Counted from the first letter of the stretch, positions 1-9,847 are shown. The stretch is 64,000 nt of DNA from Nibricoccus aquaticus (GCF_002310495.1 NZ_CP023344.1:1302001-1366000), one strand, 5' to 3'. A program made the numbers and translations. The notes: generated by a model not told the origin, from the sequence alone.

Positions 1-68
1 GTACCGGCCTGGGCCGACAATGCGGCAGCACAGAACGCGGCCAGCAGGGTGATGCGATGCGTGGTCAT
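1..68 (-). CDS. Partial exported protein, signal peptide only
   Basis: Only the first 22 codons are inside the window. The ATG is followed by a basic start (MTTHR), a hydrophobic stretch (ITLLAAFCAAALS) and a likely signal-peptidase site near AQA-G, so the product is probably exported. The start lies 6 bp after the stop of the rhamnogalacturonan lyase gene on the same strand, which suggests one transcription unit and perhaps a shared role in plant polysaccharide use. The function cannot be read from this fragment. Confidence 0.6.
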   Translation of the reverse strand, partial: MTTHRITLLAAFCAAALSAQAG

Positions 69-74
69 GTTAAT

Positions 75-3000
75 TTAGGGAAGGGTAACGAAGAGGCGGA
101 GAAATTGACGGGGTTCCTGCGTGAAGGACACCGAAGAACGAACGATCACGAGTTCCGTGCCGTCGCCCTGCGGCGTAACCGACACTTCGACGGAGCCAAG
201 CGATGTGGCGAAGTCAAGAGCCGTGGCGGCACGTGACTCAATCTTCACATCGCCGCGCGCGATGCGGCGGGCGTAGCGAAGCGCCGGATATTCCTGGCCG
301 GCGTCGGTGACTTTCACGAGCGAGACGGCATCGGGGCCGGCAAGCGTCGCGTCTCCGCCGAGGATGAACTCGAGCAGGTTGCTGGAGCCGTCGCTGTCAA
401 AGTCGTCGGACGGTCCGTTGAAACCGGCGGGCAGGCCGCTCGTCGCAACCCAGGTATTAAAGGCGTTCCAGCCGGAGCCATCGCTCGTGATGGTAAAGGT
501 GAGCGCGCTGCCCGTGACGGCGAAATCGCCGCGCACATAACCGAGGCCGGTCGCGGTGAAATCCGAGGCGGCAAAGTTGGTGGAGCCGAAAGTCGCGAGC
601 GTGCGAACGTCGCCGACCGCTGGGGCGGAAAGCGGTGTGAAGGCAAACGTGTACGCGCCGGCCGAGCCTTTCGTGAGCGCGCCGGTGAGCGCGAGCAGGT
701 CGCCGGAAGCACCGAGATCGAGGGCGATCCGGCCGCCGCCGTTCCAGGTGAGCGAGGAACCACCGAGCGTGCCCGCGTCGCTGATACCGGGCGACACGGA
801 GCCGCCGGAGTTGAGCGCAATGGCTTTCGCCGTCGCCCCGTTGCCTGCGAGCTGGCCGCCGTTGATGGTGACGCTGCCGCCTGCGGCCAGGCTGGAACCC
901 GTGCCGAGGACGAGCGTGCCGTCGTTGATCGCGACGCTGCCGGCAAAGGTGTTCGTCGCAGTCAGTGTCAGCGCACCCGCGCCAGTTTTCGTGAAACCGC
1001 CAGCGCCGGAGAGCACACCGTTGAGGGTGATCGCACGCGCGGTGCCGACGGAATCAGCAGCGTTGATCACGGGCACATTGGTCAAGGTCATGGGCAGCGT
1101 GGTGGACCAGGAAGATTTTGCTCCAAGGGTGCCGCCGGTGAGGTTGATCGCGGTGGTGTAGGTGGTGGAGGTCGTGCCTTTGACGAGGCCGCCCGCGCCG
1201 ATGTAGAGCGCGCCGGAGCCGCTGAGGTTGAGCGTGCCGGAGCCGGCGACGACCGCGTTATCGAAGCCGAAGGTGAATTTCTCCACCTCGCTCACGCCAC
1301 CGCTGAAGTTGGCGTTACTCGGATTGCCCGAGGCCCGGGTGAGGATGATGCCGGAGACGGCGTTGGTGGAGCTGAATGTTCCGCCGGTGACCCGCATGCC
1401 GCCGCCGCGCGTGGAGCTGGCGTTATTGCCGACGGTGATCGCGCCGGTGGCGGTGAGGGAGCCTCCTTCGACGGACATGGCTCCGGTCGAGTTGTTATTA
1501 CCCAGGAAGATCGTGCCGACGGTCGAGGTGCCGCCGCTGACGATGAAGCCGCTGTTGTAGTCGACAGTGGCCGCAGCGTTGCGGCGGATGTTGACGTCGG
1601 TCGCGGTGAAAGTGCCGCCGGTGATGCGGACGGTGCTGCCGCTGTCGTTGTTGGTGCGGATGCCGCCATTGAGCGCGACCGTACCGGCATCCACACGAAG
1701 GATACCGGGGATGGTGTTGCCGCCGCCAAGGGTGACAAGGCCGCCAGAGGTGAAGCTGCCGCCGTTCACGAGAAGAGTGGAACCGCTGGTGGTGGTGACG
1801 TTGGCGGTGTTGGTGCCGCCAAGCGCGAGCGCGCCTCCGTTGTCGATGCGCAGGGTGCCGCCGGTGACGTTAAGAACTCCGGTGACGGAATTGGCCTTGT
1901 TCAACACGAGCGTGCCGGCGCCGGTCTTCGTGAAGCCATCGGTGCCGCCAAGGGCGGTCGAGAGCGTGGCCGTCGCGCCAGTGCCAAGCGTGCCGACGGT
2001 GATGGCCGGGCTGCCGCTGGTGACATCGAGCGTGAGGACGTTGGCGGAGTCGGCGTTATCGTCGATGATCCAGCTCGCGGGAGAGGTGATGTCGGTGTCG
2101 CCAAACGTCAGGCCGCTGAGTGTGCGTGGCGCGTCGAGCCGCGCGGTGTTGTTGGCGGTGAGATTGAAGTTACCGAAGATCGGGATGGCTCCGACGCCGC
2201 TGGCGACGACACCGCCGTCCCAATTAGCCGCATCGCTCCAGAGGCCGCCGGTGGCCTGGTTTATCCAGGCGAGAGTCGCGCGGTTGTAAATCTGTCCGGA
2301 GGTGAAACCGCCGACGATCGGGGTGGCGTCCGCGAGAGAAACAATCCCCGTGCCACTGGCGGCAAGGTCGAGGCGGATCGTACCGGTGCCGGTGATACTG
2401 CCGACGGTGACATTGTACGCGACGGCGCTGAGCGGCGTGACCGTCGTGACGCTGCCGGCGATATTGCCGGTCGTGGAAACAATGAAGTCCGCCGTGTTCA
2501 CACCACTGACAGGCGTGTTAAACGTGACACGGAAGGTCACACTGGAGGCACCGGTGCCGGCGGGAAGTGGATCGTGACGATTGATGGAGTTGATCGCAGG
2601 CACGGGTGAACCCAGCGCAGCCAGCGAGGTGACAATGTCCGGCGCGGGCGGCGGAGTCATACCGTCGCCGAGGAAGAAGCTGGGGTGCGGGGGCTGGTTG
2701 TATCCGACATTCTGCCACGCGATGGCCGTACGGTACTGACGGTCGTGCATGAGCGTGACTAACCGATGAACGGTCGGGATCGTCGTCGTGTAGATGCGAA
2801 GCTCGGTATTGTCGTTTGAGCGCAGGACGAGTTCCTCGCGCCAGTCGCCGAGGATATCGGCAGAGAGATTGGGCGTGGCCTTCGTGCTGTTATTGGAGCC
2901 TGCGCCGGTGGCCGAAAGCAGCGTGGTGCTGTTGTTGGTGGTCCAGTTCCATTTGCTGATGGTGGTGCCATCGAGGATCTCGCGAAGTAGGTCGCCATCC

Positions 3001-4568
3001 CACCAGGACATGAAATTCATCTGGCCGGGGCGGGAGGCACTGATCTGGGTGCCGTTGGCAGCCATGAGTCCGCCGCGCGAGGCCCACATTTCATATCCGA
3101 GGTAACGCGGATCGATGTCGCCAGCGACACCGCGGCCGATGTCCACGCCCTGCCCGCTCACACCGAAGATGAGCGCGCCAGTGCGTGCATCGCGAAACTC
3201 GCCGCCGTTCCCGCCGTAGCTGCCTGGATCTTCGTGAACCATCCAGACTTCGAGGCCGGGACGGGTCGGGTCCATATCGCTCAGGTGAAGCGCGTCGCCA
3301 TGGCCGAGCTGCGTGGAATAAAGACCGGTGCCGTCGTCGTTGATCGCGGCGGCGCCGTAAGTGATCTCGTCGCGACCATCGCCATCGACATCGCCGACCG
3401 TAAGCGAGTGAGCACCCTGCCCTCTCCACGCGGCATAAGGCGCATTTGGAGCGCCGGCATCCGTGTCGAAGGTCCAGCGTTGCGTGAGTTGCCCGCCCCG
3501 CCAGTCCCAAGCGACGATAACTGCACGCGTGTAGTAGCCGCGGCACAGCACAATGCTCGGCCGCTGGCCGTCGAGATAGGCGACACCTGCAAGGAAGCGG
3601 TCCACGCGATTGCCGTAGTCGTCGCCCCAAGCGGTGACATCGCCGCTCGCAGGGTTGTTGTTACGCGGCACGACATAGTTGGTCGTCGCCAGTTCGCCGC
3701 CAGTGAGACCATCGAATACGGTGAAAAACTCCGGCCCCGTCAGCACGTAGCCGCCCGCGTTGCGGTAGTCGGCGTTGTGGTCGATCGCGGCGGTCGGCGT
3801 GCCGAGGAACTTTCCTGCCTGGCCGATGAACGTGCCCGTGCCGTCCTTTGTGTTCGGCGCGGTTTTGCAGACGAGTTCGGCGCGGCCGTCGCCGTCGAAG
3901 TCATACACGAGAAACTGCGTGTAATGGGCGCCTGCGCGGATATTGCGGCCGAGATCGATCCGCCAGAGTCGCGTGCCATCGAGCTTGTACCCATCGAGGT
4001 AAACGTTGCCGGTGTAGCCCGACTGGGAGTTGTCCTTCGAATTGGACGGCTCCCACTTCACAATCATCTCGTACTCGCCGTCGCCGTCCAGGTCGCCGAC
4101 CGAAGAATCACTGGCAGTATAATCGTAAGCCTCGCCCGAAGGCGTGGTGCCGCCCGCCGGAATTTGCAACGGCAGCGAGAGGTAAGGCTTCACCACAGCG
4201 TTAGCCGCGAGCATGAAGACAGAACCGGCCGCCTGCTCGACACCGCCGACGATCGGCGCGATCGAGTATGCGTTCGTCTGCGTGAGGTCTGCCGTGCTGT
4301 CCACCAGGTGCGTGGGCGCGGTCAGCGGCGAACTATTGACCAGCACCGCAGCACCGCCGCCCGTGGAGCGATAGACGTTAAACGACACATCCGCCGCATC
4401 CGTGCCGAGCATACGCCAGCTCACGAACACATCGGTCGAACTGGTGCGGAGCGCGACCGTGCCGCGCCCTAGATTTTCCATTAGAGAAGGCGCCGCCGTG
4501 AGCGACAGCGCGAGGAGCGAAAATCCGCACAACCGGCGGAACGCGACAAACCAGGACGAGGTTTTCAT
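75..4568 (-). CDS. Secreted rhamnogalacturonan endolyase (PL11-type) with beta-strand repeats
   Basis: A 1497-residue exported protein that probably cleaves the rhamnogalacturonan I backbone of pectin by beta-elimination. A signal peptide (about 1-28) is followed by a PL11-like eight-bladed propeller region (about 30-640) with repeated Ca-binding-like DxDGDGxxE motifs (GDLDGDGEYEM, YDFDGDGRAEL, GDVDGDGRDEI). Next come an Ig-like domain (about 670-775), a WSDAANWDGG module, and autotransporter-associated beta-strand repeats to about 1370 (GTLVLNKAN, GALTLTATNTFAG). The C-terminal module (about 1380-1497) has DDFDSDGSSNLLEFILGG and ends in QFLRLFVTLP. The start at MKTSSW was preferred to an upstream ATG because it gives a normal signal peptide; no strong Shine-Dalgarno was seen. 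PL11 enzymes are usually near 600 residues, so more than half of this protein is extra. Confidence 0.85.
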   Translation of the reverse strand: MKTSSWFVAFRRLCGFSLLALSLTAAPSLMENLGRGTVALRTSSTDVFVSWRMLGTDAADVSFNVYRSTGGGAAVLVNSSPLTAPTHLVDSTADLTQTNAYSIAPIVGGVEQAAGSVFMLAANAVVKPYLSLPLQIPAGGTTPSGEAYDYTASDSSVGDLDGDGEYEMIVKWEPSNSKDNSQSGYTGNVYLDGYKLDGTRLWRIDLGRNIRAGAHYTQFLVYDFDGDGRAELVCKTAPNTKDGTGTFIGQAGKFLGTPTAAIDHNADYRNAGGYVLTGPEFFTVFDGLTGGELATTNYVVPRNNNPASGDVTAWGDDYGNRVDRFLAGVAYLDGQRPSIVLCRGYYTRAVIVAWDWRGGQLTQRWTFDTDAGAPNAPYAAWRGQGAHSLTVGDVDGDGRDEITYGAAAINDDGTGLYSTQLGHGDALHLSDMDPTRPGLEVWMVHEDPGSYGGNGGEFRDARTGALIFGVSGQGVDIGRGVAGDIDPRYLGYEMWASRGGLMAANGTQISASRPGQMNFMSWWDGDLLREILDGTTISKWNWTTNNSTTLLSATGAGSNNSTKATPNLSADILGDWREELVLRSNDNTELRIYTTTIPTVHRLVTLMHDRQYRTAIAWQNVGYNQPPHPSFFLGDGMTPPPAPDIVTSLAALGSPVPAINSINRHDPLPAGTGASSVTFRVTFNTPVSGVNTADFIVSTTGNIAGSVTTVTPLSAVAYNVTVGSITGTGTIRLDLAASGTGIVSLADATPIVGGFTSGQIYNRATLAWINQATGGLWSDAANWDGGVVASGVGAIPIFGNFNLTANNTARLDAPRTLSGLTFGDTDITSPASWIIDDNADSANVLTLDVTSGSPAITVGTLGTGATATLSTALGGTDGFTKTGAGTLVLNKANSVTGVLNVTGGTLRIDNGGALALGGTNTANVTTTSGSTLLVNGGSFTSGGLVTLGGGNTIPGILRVDAGTVALNGGIRTNNDSGSTVRITGGTFTATDVNIRRNAAATVDYNSGFIVSGGTSTVGTIFLGNNNSTGAMSVEGGSLTATGAITVGNNASSTRGGGMRVTGGTFSSTNAVSGIILTRASGNPSNANFSGGVSEVEKFTFGFDNAVVAGSGTLNLSGSGALYIGAGGLVKGTTSTTYTTAINLTGGTLGAKSSWSTTLPMTLTNVPVINAADSVGTARAITLNGVLSGAGGFTKTGAGALTLTATNTFAGSVAINDGTLVLGTGSSLAAGGSVTINGGQLAGNGATAKAIALNSGGSVSPGISDAGTLGGSSLTWNGGGRIALDLGASGDLLALTGALTKGSAGAYTFAFTPLSAPAVGDVRTLATFGSTNFAASDFTATGLGYVRGDFAVTGSALTFTITSDGSGWNAFNTWVATSGLPAGFNGPSDDFDSDGSSNLLEFILGGDATLAGPDAVSLVKVTDAGQEYPALRYARRIARGDVKIESRAATALDFATSLGSVEVSVTPQGDGTELVIVRSSVSFTQEPRQFLRLFVTLP

Positions 4569-4904
4569 AAAAGCGAAAGGGAGGAGGGACTCCTGCAGGC
4601 ACACGCGATGCGGCCAGCCGGAACATGGAAGCGAGAAACGAAGCGGGGTTGGGTGATCTGAAAAATGTCTCCAAACAAACCATGGCGGTCCGAAAGGAGA
4701 TTAAGAAAAAGCTGCGGACCTTTTTGCCTGCCACCTGCGCCACACAACCAAGCCAGCGTCTTACAGTCAGTAGTTGCTGACTTGTACGCGTGCCCCGCGA
4801 AAGCCTCGAACAACTTTCTCGCTGCAACCGCCCGCAAACACAGCTGTCTCTGCCGCTTCGAACCATCGTCAACCGACACGCCACCCAGCTCGCTCCACGC
4901 CCTC
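4569..4904. other. Divergent intergenic region
   Basis: This 336-bp stretch separates the lyase gene from the lipoprotein gene and must hold promoters for both. An inverted repeat AGTCAG-6 bp-CTGACT lies at 4765-4782 and could be an operator. A weak GGTCCG/CGGACC hairpin followed by five T lies near 4685-4723. No gene was recognised. Confidence 0.4.
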
Positions 4905-5633
4905 ATGACACGCCCCACGCTTCGCTTCAGCTCCACGCCCTCTCTCTTTGCCGCGCTTGCCGCTGCACTTCTCCTGCTCGCTGGATGCGCCGCGCCCTCA
5001 TACCTCGTCCGCGTCGATGCGATTAACGACCCCGCTTCCGCGCCCGCGCTCCGCACCTATACGCTCGCCTCCGGCTCGAAGGATCTCGATCCCGCCACCC
5101 TCCAGTTTCGCGAAGCCTCCGCCTTGCTCCGCAACGCCCTCAACCGCCGTGGCTACACCGAGGCCCCCCTCCCCGCCGACGCCGCCCTGAACATCACCAT
5201 CGCCTACGGTATCGGCCAGCCGGAGACGCGCACCGTCACCTTCTCCACGCCTGTTTACGCCGAGCTCGGCGGCGGACGCGTGCAAACCGTCACCAAAACC
5301 ACCGACGCCACCGGCAAAACCTCCACCAGCACCCAGACGCGCATCATCCCCGGCCGCTACGAACGCGTCGGCAACGACGTCACCACGAGCACCTACACAC
5401 TCTATCCCAAACACCTCGCCCTCTCCGCCCGCGAAGCCAACTCCCTCACCGCCAGCACGCCTGAGATCTGGAACGTCACCGCCTATTACCAGAGCGCGAG
5501 CCCTGACCTCCGCGGCGATCTCCCCATCCTCGTCACTGCGATCGAGCCCTCCATCGGCGAAAACACCGGCCGCGTCATCAACGTGCGGATCATCGAGCAA
5601 GAAGGCCGCCTCGTCCGCGAACCCGCGAAATAA
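4905..5633 (+). CDS. Putative lipoprotein of unknown function
   Basis: A 242-residue protein with a lipoprotein signal peptide: a basic start (MTRPTLR), a hydrophobic core and a lipobox LLLAGC, so Cys at about 27 should be lipidated and the protein attached to the inner or outer membrane. The rest is mixed alpha/beta with a repeated YxL/YPK pattern (STYTLYPKHLALSAREA) and recalls DUF4136-like lipoproteins, but no family was assigned with confidence. The ATG just before MTRPTLR was chosen because it places the lipobox correctly; the frame is open for about 80 more codons upstream without signal-like sequence. It converges on the next small gene. Confidence 0.75.
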   Translation: MTRPTLRFSSTPSLFAALAAALLLLAGCAAPSYLVRVDAINDPASAPALRTYTLASGSKDLDPATLQFREASALLRNALNRRGYTEAPLPADAALNITIAYGIGQPETRTVTFSTPVYAELGGGRVQTVTKTTDATGKTSTSTQTRIIPGRYERVGNDVTTSTYTLYPKHLALSAREANSLTASTPEIWNVTAYYQSASPDLRGDLPILVTAIEPSIGENTGRVINVRIIEQEGRLVREPAK

Positions 5634-5702
5634 TTTCGCCCCCTCTGCCACTCACCGCCATCGCGCAACGCCCACCGCGTCGCCCGGATCACCTCGCCGC
5701 AC

Positions 5703-5984
5703 TCACGCCTGGAACCGCCGCGTCTCCGCCTTCGACACCGGCTCGGCAAACGACTCCCGGAAAAACTCCTGCGCCGCCGTCACGAACGCCGCGCACTTGC
5801 TGTAATCTCCCACGCACGAATTCGGCACGCACAGCCGCTTGATCACCCCTTTGCCGATCTTGTCCGCCGCCTCCGCGTCCGGCACCAGCTCAACGGAAAA
5901 TTTCGGGTCGCGCGTATGCACGACATAGTGGTGGGTTTTCCCACGCACCTCCCGCTCGATCCGCATGAAATGAGCGAAGTCCAT
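5703..5984 (-). CDS. Small conserved-looking hypothetical protein
   Basis: A 93-residue soluble protein with no signal peptide or membrane segment. It opens MDFAHFMRIEREVRGKTHH and has a central VELVPDAEAADKIGKGVIK stretch, then three cysteines (RLCVPNSCVGDYSKC) that could bind metal or form disulfides. The composition is balanced and protein-like, unlike the Arg/Pro-rich spurious frames nearby, so it is probably real. It is convergent with the lipoprotein and divergent from the coiled-coil membrane protein. Function unknown. Confidence 0.55.
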   Translation of the reverse strand: MDFAHFMRIEREVRGKTHHYVVHTRDPKFSVELVPDAEAADKIGKGVIKRLCVPNSCVGDYSKCAAFVTAAQEFFRESFAEPVSKAETRRFQA

Positions 5985-6138
5985 TGGCGTAACCAGAGCA
6001 CAACAAGCGCATGCCTCCTTGGAAACGCCAAACTCACCTCACCCCCACACCGATCCACCCGCCAGTTTCACACGCCCCGCCTTTGGCCTTGAGATAAAAA
6101 ATCTCCCGCCGCACAAAATCCTCACTCGCTGCGCGCCT

Positions 6139-7560
6139 ATGAATCTCACCGACGAGGCCCCGAAATTAAACCCCTGGCCCTTCATCGTCGGCGACGCCGT
6201 CCTCCTCGGGACCGCCGCCCTCATCGCGAGCCAGTCACCCGCCCCGCTCACCGGCGCGCCGCTCATCGCCACCGCCGGCTGCGTCGCCCTCGGTGCCGTG
6301 CTCGCCTGCGTCCCTTTTCTTCTAAACTACACACGCCGCCAGGATCTAGCCCTAGCCGAGCGCCAGAGCGAAATCGCCGCCCTCGCCCGCACCACCGCCG
6401 AGTCCGCCGAACAACTCGGCATCGCCGCCCAGGGCCTCCACGCCATCGCCGACACCGCGAACAAAGCCCTCAAACACGCCGACCAGCTCCCGCAGAAACT
6501 TCAGGAAAAAATCAACGACTTCAAAACCCAGCTCAACGAAGTCGCCGTCACCGAAAACGAAGTCCTCGCCCAGGAGGTCAACACCCTGCGCACCTCCGAG
6601 ATCGAGCGCCTCGAAACCGCCTTCGCCTCCGTGCGCAAAACCGCCGCCGAGCTCACCGCCCTCGAGACCGCCACCCGCCAGCACCTCGCCGACCTCAACC
6701 AATCCCTCACCCGCTTCTCCGCCACCGCCGAGCGCACCGCGACCGACACCACCGCCGCGCTCGCCGCCAGCCGCGCCGACGCTGAACGCTCCCTCGCCTC
6801 CGCTCAAAAATCCGCCACCGCCGCCTTCGAACGCGCCGTCTCCACCGCCCTAGCCTCCCTCGAAACCCGCCTCACCGCACTTCCGCTTCTCGCCGCGCCC
6901 GCCGCATCCAGCATCGCGATACCCACAAATACAGACGCTCCAGCCGCCACCGTCCCCACGCTCGCCCCCTTTACCCCGGCCACCACCCCACCGATCTCCG
7001 TCCCCGAAGAAACGCCCCCGCCCTCCGCGCAACCCACCGACTTCGAACACGCGCCCGAGGTCTCCCTCGCCACCTCCCACCCGCCTTTCTCTGCGCCAGC
7101 GCGTTCCGTCAGCCCTCCCACGCTCGCCGTCACTACCGACGACCCCGCCGCGCCTGCCCGTAAACGCCTGCCGCGCAAATCCCTCCTCCGCGACGACGAC
7201 CAGCCCTCCCTCGGCCTAGACCTCGCCGACCCAGCTCCACATAACGAATACAGCCAGCTCGCCCCCGACGACACCGCGCCCCCCGCCGCAGTCTCCTCCG
7301 ACGGTTTCACCCGCCTGCTCGTCACCGCTTACATCGGCATCGGCAACAAACTCTTCGTCCGCGGCGAAGGCCCCGGCCTGAGCTGGGAAAAAGGCTCCCC
7401 CCTCCAGTTCGTCTCCATCGGCAAATGGCGCTGGGAGACCCCCGACGCCACCGAGCCCCTCACACTCCGCCTCTACAAAAACGACGACCAGGAATGCACC
7501 GCCCTCGGCGAACTCACCCTAGCCCCCGGCCACCAGCAGGAAGTCCGCGCCAGCTTCTGA
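6139..7560 (+). CDS. Membrane-anchored coiled-coil protein
   Basis: A 473-residue protein with two N-terminal hydrophobic segments (about 14-31 and 40-60, PFIVGDAVLLGTAALIA and a following one), then a long Ala/Glu/Leu-rich coiled coil (about 68-250), a Pro/Ala/Thr-rich linker (about 255-390) and a compact C-terminal domain (about 393-473) rich in aromatic residues (GEGPGLSWEKG, GKWRWETPD). The layout suggests an inner-membrane anchor with a long reach, comparable in outline to RmuC or chemoreceptor-like proteins, but no catalytic or signalling motif was found. The start at MNLTDEAPK was preferred because upstream in-frame residues are low-complexity. Function unknown. Confidence 0.7.
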   Translation: MNLTDEAPKLNPWPFIVGDAVLLGTAALIASQSPAPLTGAPLIATAGCVALGAVLACVPFLLNYTRRQDLALAERQSEIAALARTTAESAEQLGIAAQGLHAIADTANKALKHADQLPQKLQEKINDFKTQLNEVAVTENEVLAQEVNTLRTSEIERLETAFASVRKTAAELTALETATRQHLADLNQSLTRFSATAERTATDTTAALAASRADAERSLASAQKSATAAFERAVSTALASLETRLTALPLLAAPAASSIAIPTNTDAPAATVPTLAPFTPATTPPISVPEETPPPSAQPTDFEHAPEVSLATSHPPFSAPARSVSPPTLAVTTDDPAAPARKRLPRKSLLRDDDQPSLGLDLADPAPHNEYSQLAPDDTAPPAAVSSDGFTRLLVTAYIGIGNKLFVRGEGPGLSWEKGSPLQFVSIGKWRWETPDATEPLTLRLYKNDDQECTALGELTLAPGHQQEVRASF

Positions 7561-7580
7561 TCTCCGCCTGGCACGCCTGC

Positions 7581-8330
7581 TCACCGCTCCACCGGCGCCA
7601 CACGGGATTTCTCCGACTCCCGCCCTGCGCCCATCTCACGATGCCTGCGCGTGATCCTCCGGATCAAAAACGCGCACACCACGAGCTTCACCACTAGGAT
7701 TCCCGCCAGCCACGCGAACCCCTCCCCGCTCGGATCTCCGCTCAGATCGCCCAGCGCCAGCGTCACATACGACCTCACCGTATAAACGCCGAGGCACACC
7801 CAGAAGTACTTCCTCAACGGCATCCCGGAAAGCGCCAGCCCGTAGTTTCTTAAAAAATACGGCGGCCCGGGCACCAGCGCCACCATCGCCGCCAGTGACT
7901 GCTCCGCCCCCGCGGGTGCCTCCGGCATCCGGAAATTCCTGCGCGCAAGAAACCGCTCGATCGGCCCGCGCAAAAAACTCCGCACGATCCAGTGCGTCCC
8001 GAGCAAGTGTACCGCAGTCACCCCCACGATCACCACCCCGCCCCACACCAGACCAAATTTCATTCCCGCCACGACATACACCACGCCGATCGAAAACCCC
8101 GCGAGCGGCAGCAACGCCATCAACACCACCGTCAGCACCGCGTTCACCCGCTCCATCGCGCCCACCAGATCGCTCCACCAGCCATATTCCAACGCGAGCG
8201 CCACCACCACGCCCGCCACGACCAACGCGCCCGCACCGATCAACCACCACTGCCGTTTGAAGTGCGCACGCTTCCATCCACCTGCGGATTGCATCGCAGT
8301 CAAAGGGCGCGCGGAAGATTCCGGTTTCAT
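7581..8330 (-). CDS. VTT/DedA-superfamily membrane protein (TVP38/TMEM64-like)
   Basis: A 249-residue integral membrane protein with hydrophobic segments at about 29-48, 62-88, 92-112, 160-190 and 208-228. The central block, with two glycine-rich re-entrant-like segments around GFSIGVVYVVAGMKFG and GPPYFLRNYGLALSGMPL, is the signature of the VTT (SNARE-associated) family. Members are thought to help lipid scrambling or transport; the substrate here is unknown. A second ATG 12 codons in is possible. It is divergent from the cardiolipin-synthase-like gene, which fits a lipid role but does not prove it. Confidence 0.75.
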   Translation of the reverse strand: MKPESSARPLTAMQSAGGWKRAHFKRQWWLIGAGALVVAGVVVALALEYGWWSDLVGAMERVNAVLTVVLMALLPLAGFSIGVVYVVAGMKFGLVWGGVVIVGVTAVHLLGTHWIVRSFLRGPIERFLARRNFRMPEAPAGAEQSLAAMVALVPGPPYFLRNYGLALSGMPLRKYFWVCLGVYTVRSYVTLALGDLSGDPSGEGFAWLAGILVVKLVVCAFLIRRITRRHREMGAGRESEKSRVAPVER

Positions 8331-8469
8331 GTGGGAAAAAATATTTGAGACGAAGCCCCGCCTCTGACCCCAAAATCTCCCTCCGGTTTTCCTAAATAAT
8401 CACCCGCCACTCCGCCCGAAACCGCCCCCACCATGCTCGGCCTAGCGCGTCACCTGCTCAAACGACGCC

Positions 8470-9819
8470 ATGCTCCCCTTCCTCTCCAGACTTCGCCGCC
8501 GTCACGCCTCCACCGCGATTTCCAAACCCCATAAATCCCCCGCGCCCCGCATGAGCCCGCGTCGCTACTGGCTCACCGTCACCGCCTGTGTCATCACCGC
8601 ACTCGGGGCATATTTCTGGATCACCTCCGCGAAAATTCTCCGCGAGCCCGTCGAGGTTTCCTACGGCCCCCTCGATCCTGTTTTCCCCGACACCCTCGGG
8701 CCTCTCCTCGGCGCGGAATTTTCCGGCGGCAACAAAATCACCACCCTCATTAACGGCGAACGCTTCTTCCCCGTCATGCTCGACGCCATCCGCCGCGCGC
8801 AAAAAACCGTCACCCTCGAAACCTACATCTGGTCCTCCGGAAAAATCAGCGACCAGTTCATCGACGCCCTCTGCGAACGCGCCCGTGCCGGCATCAAAGT
8901 CCACGTCCTCGCCGACGGCATGGGATCTCTCAAATTCGATCACGACGAACAGGAGCGCATGAAAAAGTGCGGCGTCGAATTCCTCATCTACGCCCGCGAG
9001 CACTGGTGGAATATCAAGCCCAACATCAACCACCGCACCCACCGCAAGATCCTCGTCGTCGACGGCAAGGTCGGCTTCACCGGCGGCATGTGCATCGACG
9101 ACCGCTGGCTCGGCGACGCCGACTCCGAAAAAGTCTGGCGCGAAACCCAGATCCGCGTCGAAGGCCCCGCCGTCCGCCAGATGCAGGCCGTCTTTGTCTC
9201 CAACTGGCTCCAGACCACCTCGCGCCTCCTCGTCGGCCCCGATTATTTTCCCGAGTCCAAAGGCGTCGGCGACACCCTCGCCCAATGCTACAAAAGCGGT
9301 CGCAACGAAAACCCCGAAAACGCCCGCATCGCCCACCTCCTCGCCATCGCCTCCGCCCGTAAATCCATCAAGATCGCCCAGGCTTACTTCGTCCCCGACG
9401 ACCTCGCCATCGACATGCTCCTCGCCGCCCGCAAACGCGGCATCGAGGTCGATGTGATCGTTCCCGCCATCAACGACTCCCGCTTCGGCCGCGCCGCCTC
9501 CCGCTCCCGCTGGGGCAAACTCCTCGAGGCCGGCGTGCGTATCCACCAATACTTACCCGCCATGTATCACTGCAAAGTCATGATCGTCGACGACGTCTTC
9601 TCCACTGTGGGCTCCGTGAACTTCGACAATCGCTCCTTCGCCATCAACGACGAGATCGCCGTTAACATCATCGACGAAGTCGCCACCCGCGATCTCCTCA
9701 AAAGTTTCAACGCCGACCTGAAACGCTCCAAGCCCCTTCCTTTCGACGAGTTCACTTCCCGCCCTTGGTACATCAAAACCGCCGACCACCTGTGCGGCCT
9801 CTTCCGCTCCCAACTTTAG
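8470..9819 (+). CDS. cls: Cardiolipin synthase-like phospholipase D protein
   Basis: A 449-residue protein of the phospholipase D superfamily with two HxKxxxxD active-site motifs: HRKILVVDG in the N-terminal half and HCKVMIVDD near residue 361. This is the arrangement of bacterial cardiolipin synthases, which join two phosphatidylglycerols. One membrane segment lies near residues 33-50 (YWLTVTACVITALGAYFW). An alternative ATG at 8551 (MSPRRYWL) starts directly before that segment and is equally plausible; neither has a clear Shine-Dalgarno. Other PLD-type transphosphatidylases cannot be excluded. A dispersed palindromic repeat follows the stop codon. Confidence 0.82.
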   Translation: MLPFLSRLRRRHASTAISKPHKSPAPRMSPRRYWLTVTACVITALGAYFWITSAKILREPVEVSYGPLDPVFPDTLGPLLGAEFSGGNKITTLINGERFFPVMLDAIRRAQKTVTLETYIWSSGKISDQFIDALCERARAGIKVHVLADGMGSLKFDHDEQERMKKCGVEFLIYAREHWWNIKPNINHRTHRKILVVDGKVGFTGGMCIDDRWLGDADSEKVWRETQIRVEGPAVRQMQAVFVSNWLQTTSRLLVGPDYFPESKGVGDTLAQCYKSGRNENPENARIAHLLAIASARKSIKIAQAYFVPDDLAIDMLLAARKRGIEVDVIVPAINDSRFGRAASRSRWGKLLEAGVRIHQYLPAMYHCKVMIVDDVFSTVGSVNFDNRSFAINDEIAVNIIDEVATRDLLKSFNADLKRSKPLPFDEFTSRPWYIKTADHLCGLFRSQL

Positions 9820-9847
9820 AGTAGTTCAAAAAATGATGGCCGCATCC

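Noticed and set aside
3234-4472. A 412-codon frame opposite the rhamnogalacturonan lyase
   Set aside because: Arg/Val/Ala-rich shadow without any recognisable motif, fully inside a well-supported gene.
4684-4728. GGTCCG/CGGACC hairpin with T run upstream of the lipoprotein gene
   Set aside because: A six-base-pair stem with a 22-base loop is too weak for a terminator and no gene ends there.
4665-4904. N-terminal 80-codon extension of the lipoprotein
   Set aside because: It would place the lipobox more than 100 residues in; the internal ATG gives a standard lipoprotein signal.
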